Below, piece after piece: positions 5,650 through 9,458 of a DNA stretch of 9,458 nt (its first letter is position 1; each line of letters opens with the position of its first letter). This DNA comes from Pararhizobium_B sp051960215 (lineage in GTDB: Bacteria; Pseudomonadota; Alphaproteobacteria; Rhizobiales; Rhizobiaceae), in assembly GCA_051960215.1 (NCBI GenBank), contig JBQCEN010000057.1, positions 1-9,458 of the forward strand, read 5' to 3'. The notes below the pieces were generated by a model, which saw only the letters and a program-made list of their open reading frames with translations, was not told the origin of the DNA and ran no database searches. The position numbers and the translations under genes are program-made.

Positions 5650-8628
5650 ATGGCATTCGCCATGAAAAACGGTGACCATCTCTTCCTCGTCGACGGCTCC
5701 GGCTACATCTTCCGCGCCTATCACGCGCTGCCGCCGCTGACGCGCAAGTCCGACGGACTTCCGGTCGGCGCCGTCGCCGGCTTCTGCAACATGCTGTGGA
5801 AGCTGGTCTGCGACGCGCGCGACACGTCGATCGGGGTGACGCCGACGCATTTCGCGGTGATCTTCGACCACTCGGCCAAGACCTTCCGAAACGACCTCTT
5901 CGACGGCTACAAGGCGAACCGCTCGGCGCCGCCGGACGACCTGATCCCGCAGTTCGGGCTGATCCGGGAGGCGACCCGGGCCTTCAACCTGCCCTGCATC
6001 GAAAAGCAGGGCTACGAGGCCGACGACATCATCGCGACCTATGCACGGCTTGCCGAGGAGGCGGGCGGCGACGTCACCATCATCTCCTCCGACAAGGACC
6101 TGATGCAGCTCGTCACGCAGCGCGTGGCGATGTACGATTCCATGAAGGACAAGCAGATCGGCATCGCCGACGTCGTCGAGAAGTGGGGCGTCCCGCCGGA
6201 GCAGATGATCGACCTGCAGGCGCTGACCGGCGATTCGACCGACAACGTGCCGGGCATCCCCGGGATCGGACCGAAGACGGCGGCCCAGCTCCTCACCGAA
6301 TATGGCGACCTCGACACGCTGCTCGAACGCGCTTCGGAGATCAGGCAGGCGAAACGGCGCGAGAACATCGAGACCTTCGCCGACCAGGCGCGGCTGTCGC
6401 GCGAGCTTGTGCGGCTGAGGACCGACGCGCCGCTCGACCTCGGCCTCGACGCGCTCCAGCTCGAACCGCAGGACGGGCCGCGGCTCGTCGCCTTCCTCAA
6501 GGGCCTCGAGTTCACGACGCTGACCCGCCGCGTCGCCGAGGCGACGGAAACGGACGCGAGCGCCATAGACCCGGCCGAGATCCTGACGGAGAAGGCCGGC
6601 GAGGCGCACGGCCCGGACCTCGACACCGGTCCCTCACAGGCGGGAGCCGGCACCCGGGGCTCGCGGCAGACCCGTTCAGGCAAGGCCGAGGTCCTGGCAT
6701 GGGAGCCGGAAGAGTTCGCGCGCGCCCGCGCCGCGACGGCCGGCCGGAGCCGCTTCGACCACGCCCGCTACCAGACGATCTCCGACATCGACACGCTGAA
6801 GGCCTGGGCGGGGCTCGCCCGCGAGACGGGTCTCGTCGCCTTCGGCGCCGAGACGACGTCCCTCGATCCGATGCAGGCCGAACTCATCGGGGTCTCGCTG
6901 GCGATCGCCGGCAGCGACGGTGAGAGCCGCATGTCGGGCACGGCGGCGGCCTACCTGCCGCTCGCCCACCGCAACGGCGACGACGACCTGCTCGGCGGCG
7001 GGATGCAAGCCGGCCAGATCGCCTTTCCGGAGGCGCTCGAGATCCTGCGCGAGGTCTTCGAGGACCCTTCGGTCCTGAAGGTCGCGCAGAACGTCAAGTA
7101 CGACTGGCTGATGATGAAGCGCTACGGCATCACCGTCACCGCCTTCGACGACACGATGCTGATGTCCTACGTGGTCGACGCCGGCCGCGGCAGCCACGTC
7201 ATGGATGCGCTGGCGGAGCGCTGGCTCGGCCACAAGCCGATCGCCTACAAGGACGTCTGCGGCACCGGCAAGGCGGCCGTCACCTTCGATCGCGTCGACA
7301 TCGCCCGGGCGACCGCCTATGCGGCCGAGCGCGCCGAGGTGGTGCTGCGGCTCTGGCTGGCGCTGAAGCCGCGGCTCGTCGCCGACGGGCTCGTCTCCGT
7401 CTACGAGCGGCTGGAGCGGCCGCTCGTCCCGGTGCTGGCGCTGATGGAGGAGCGCGGCATCTCCATCGACCGGCAGATCCTGTCGCGGCTCTCCGGCGAA
7501 CTCGCGCAAGGGGCGGCAGCACTCGAAGCGGAAATCCAGGCGCTCGCCGGCGAGAGCTTCAACATCGGCTCGACGAAGCAGCTCGGCGACATCCTCTTCG
7601 GCAAGCTCGGGCTGCCCGGCGGGGCGAAGACGAAGGGCGGCCAGTGGTCGACCTCGGCGCAGGTGCTGGAAGACCTGGCTGCCGCCGGCCACGAGCTGCC
7701 GCGCAAGATCGTCGACTGGCGCCAGCTCACCAAGCTGAAGTCGACCTACACGGACGCGCTGCCGACCTACATCCATCCGCAGACGAAGCGCGTCCACACG
7801 GCCTATGCGCTCGCCGCGACGACGACCGGCCGGCTCTCCTCCTCCGAGCCGAACCTGCAGAACATCCCGGTGCGCACCGCCGAGGGCCGGCGCATCCGCA
7901 CCGCCTTCATCTCCGAGCCCGGCCACCAGCTCGTCTCGGCCGACTACAGCCAGATCGAGCTTCGCGTCCTCGCCCATGTCGCCGACATCCCGCAGCTGCG
8001 CCAGGCCTTTGCCGACGGCATCGACATCCATGCGATGACGGCGTCGGAGATGTTCGGCGTGCCGGTCGCCGACATGCCGGCCGAGGTGCGCCGGCGGGCC
8101 AAGGCGATCAACTTCGGCATCATCTACGGCATCTCCTCCTTCGGCCTCGCCAACCAGCTGGCGATCGAGCGCTCGGAAGCGGGCGACTACATCCGCCGCT
8201 ATTTCGAGCGCTTCCCCGGTATCCGCGACTACATGGAGGCGACGAAGGCGCTCGCCCGCGACAAGGGTTATGTCGAGACGATCTTCGGCCGGCGGGCGCA
8301 CTATCCGGAAATCCGCGCCTCGAACCCGCAGATCCGCGCCTTCAACGAGCGCGCCGCCATCAACGCGCCGATCCAGGGCTCGGCCGCCGACATCATCCGC
8401 CGGGCGATGATCGGCATCGAGCCGGCGCTCGCCGAGGGCGGCCTTTCGGCGCGCATGCTGCTGCAGGTCCACGACGAGCTGATCTTCGAGGTGCCTGACG
8501 TCGAGGTCGAGGGGACGATCCGGCTCGTGACACGGGTGATGGAGCAGGCGGCGATGCCGGCCGTGTCGATGCGCGTGCCGCTCAAGGTCGACGCCCGCGC
8601 CGCCCGAAACTGGGACGAGGCGCATTAG
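5650..8628 (+). CDS. polA: DNA polymerase I, with apparently inactive 3'-5' proofreading domain
   Basis: Fills gaps, removes RNA primers and serves excision repair. The product has 992 residues, against 928 in E. coli. The 5' nuclease (about 1-300) keeps Asp15, Asp73, Glu123, Asp125, Asp126, Asp148, Asp150, Asp195 and Asp198. The polymerase (about 600-992) keeps motif A DYSQIELR (Asp765), motif B Arg814, Lys818, Phe822 and Tyr826, and motif C HDE (Asp942). The 3'-5' exonuclease domain (about 375-575) is altered at metal-binding sites: E. coli Asp355 is Gly399 (FGAETTSLD), Glu357 is kept as Glu401, Asp424 is kept as Asp485 (NVKYD), Tyr497 is kept as Tyr557, but Asp501 is Arg561 (YAAERAEV). Loss of two metal ligands predicts no proofreading, as in Taq polymerase. 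A loosely conserved linker (about 305-370) precedes this domain. The ATG at 5662 (MKNGDHLFLVDG) fits family N-termini at least as well as 5650; neither has a clear ribosome-binding site. Confidence 0.98.
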   Translation: MAFAMKNGDHLFLVDGSGYIFRAYHALPPLTRKSDGLPVGAVAGFCNMLWKLVCDARDTSIGVTPTHFAVIFDHSAKTFRNDLFDGYKANRSAPPDDLIPQFGLIREATRAFNLPCIEKQGYEADDIIATYARLAEEAGGDVTIISSDKDLMQLVTQRVAMYDSMKDKQIGIADVVEKWGVPPEQMIDLQALTGDSTDNVPGIPGIGPKTAAQLLTEYGDLDTLLERASEIRQAKRRENIETFADQARLSRELVRLRTDAPLDLGLDALQLEPQDGPRLVAFLKGLEFTTLTRRVAEATETDASAIDPAEILTEKAGEAHGPDLDTGPSQAGAGTRGSRQTRSGKAEVLAWEPEEFARARAATAGRSRFDHARYQTISDIDTLKAWAGLARETGLVAFGAETTSLDPMQAELIGVSLAIAGSDGESRMSGTAAAYLPLAHRNGDDDLLGGGMQAGQIAFPEALEILREVFEDPSVLKVAQNVKYDWLMMKRYGITVTAFDDTMLMSYVVDAGRGSHVMDALAERWLGHKPIAYKDVCGTGKAAVTFDRVDIARATAYAAERAEVVLRLWLALKPRLVADGLVSVYERLERPLVPVLALMEERGISIDRQILSRLSGELAQGAAALEAEIQALAGESFNIGSTKQLGDILFGKLGLPGGAKTKGGQWSTSAQVLEDLAAAGHELPRKIVDWRQLTKLKSTYTDALPTYIHPQTKRVHTAYALAATTTGRLSSSEPNLQNIPVRTAEGRRIRTAFISEPGHQLVSADYSQIELRVLAHVADIPQLRQAFADGIDIHAMTASEMFGVPVADMPAEVRRRAKAINFGIIYGISSFGLANQLAIERSEAGDYIRRYFERFPGIRDYMEATKALARDKGYVETIFGRRAHYPEIRASNPQIRAFNERAAINAPIQGSAADIIRRAMIGIEPALAEGGLSARMLLQVHDELIFEVPDVEVEGTIRLVTRVMEQAAMPAVSMRVPLKVDARAARNWDEAH

Positions 8629-8641
8629 ATCTTTGGTTGCC

Positions 8642-8684
8642 GCGTTTCCGGACGGAAAACCGGTATCCACTTTCCTGGAAACGC
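8642..8684. repeat. RIME-like rhizobial intergenic palindromic element
   Basis: GCGTTTCC (8642-8649) and GGAAACGC (8677-8684) form the outer arms, and TTTCCG-GA-CGGAAA (8645-8658) is an inner palindrome. The wording (GTTTCCGGACGGAAAACCGG, then ACTTTCCTGGAAACGC) resembles the short repeat scattered between genes in Rhizobium and Sinorhizobium genomes, as I recall them. It starts 14 bases after the polA stop and may fold in the polA 3' untranslated region. Confidence 0.65.
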
Positions 8685-8711
8685 ATTAGCACGCGGAGGC
8701 GCCGCCCGGCG

Positions 8712-8743
8712 CTTGCAGACGAAAAGACCGGTTCTTATATACG
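8712..8743 (+). promoter_or_regulatory. RpoH (sigma-32) heat-shock promoter of dnaK
   Basis: CTTG at 8712-8715, 18 bases, then CTTATATACG at 8734-8743. This matches the alphaproteobacterial RpoH pattern CTTG-N17/18-CYTATNTNNG at every defined base. It predicts a transcript start near 8750 and a dnaK leader of about 105 nt. Confidence 0.8.
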
Positions 8744-8855
8744 CCGCATCGCCGCGGCGGCCGTCGCGGCACCTGAAAAACCATTGTTCCCGCTAGGGGT
8801 TGTCAGACGGAATGCCTGACCGGGTCCGGACAGCTCGCTTCAAGGAGAGATAAGC

Positions 8856-9458
<603 letters not shown>

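Noticed and set aside
5410..6609. Minus-strand open frame of 399 residues overlapping polA and the sRNA promoter
   Set aside because: It is antisense to polA with no motif or start signals. It does not explain the hairpins and terminator at 5325-5468.
6676..8670. 664-residue minus-strand open frame opposite polA
   Set aside because: It is an antisense shadow of the polymerase gene: no recognisable domain, very Arg/Asp/His-rich composition, no ribosome-binding site.
8776..8806. Second heat-shock promoter around CTGAAA / CCCGCTAG before dnaK
   Set aside because: It matches neither the enterobacterial nor the alphaproteobacterial sigma-32 pattern well, and the site at 8712-8743 is far better.
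8637..8819. 60-residue open frame between polA and dnaK
   Set aside because: It overlaps the RIME-like repeat and the dnaK promoter, has no ribosome-binding site and is Arg/Ala-rich like other chance frames.

Overview
This is a GC-rich stretch of chromosome from an alphaproteobacterium, most likely a member of the Rhizobiaceae. The evidence is the rhizobial style of the PolA, M20 peptidase and DnaK proteins, a RIME-like palindromic repeat typical of rhizobial intergenic DNA, and alphaproteobacterial promoter types (a GGAAC-N18-TT EcfG/RpoE2-like site and a CTTG-N18-CYTATNTNNG RpoH-like site). It reads as core chromosome. I see no insertion sequence, phage gene, tRNA, rRNA or CRISPR array.

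Layout from left to right. (1) 1-2426, minus strand: a bifunctional class A penicillin-binding protein, open at the left window edge. (2) 2655-2999, plus strand: a small secreted Gly/Ser-rich protein of unknown function behind a probable general-stress promoter. (3) A 20-bp perfect hairpin sits between this gene and the convergent M20 metallopeptidase at 3085-4479 (minus). (4) 4698-5282, plus strand: a PagL-type outer-membrane lipid A deacylase with its His/Ser/Glu catalytic set intact. (5) 5323-5468, minus strand: a strongly structured small RNA of about 146 nt, of probable alpha-r7/Smr7C type, ending in a rho-independent terminator. (6) 5650-8628, plus strand: DNA polymerase I. (7) A RIME-like repeat, an RpoH-type heat-shock promoter, and the first 201 codons of dnaK, which runs off the right edge.

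Two observations stand out. First, this PolA keeps every 5'-nuclease and polymerase residue I could check, but its 3'-5' exonuclease domain has lost two of the four classic metal-binding carboxylates (Asp to Gly399 and Asp to Arg561), so proofreading is probably inactive. Second, the minus-strand RNA between pagL and polA folds into four hairpins, and three of the loops (those of hairpins 2 to 4) display C-rich, anti-Shine-Dalgarno-like sequence.

The genes do not form one operon: strands alternate and each has its own leader or terminator. A loose theme is envelope and stress (peptidoglycan synthesis, lipid A remodelling, a stress-promoted secreted protein, a riboregulator, a heat-shock chaperone), with polA as a housekeeping neighbour.
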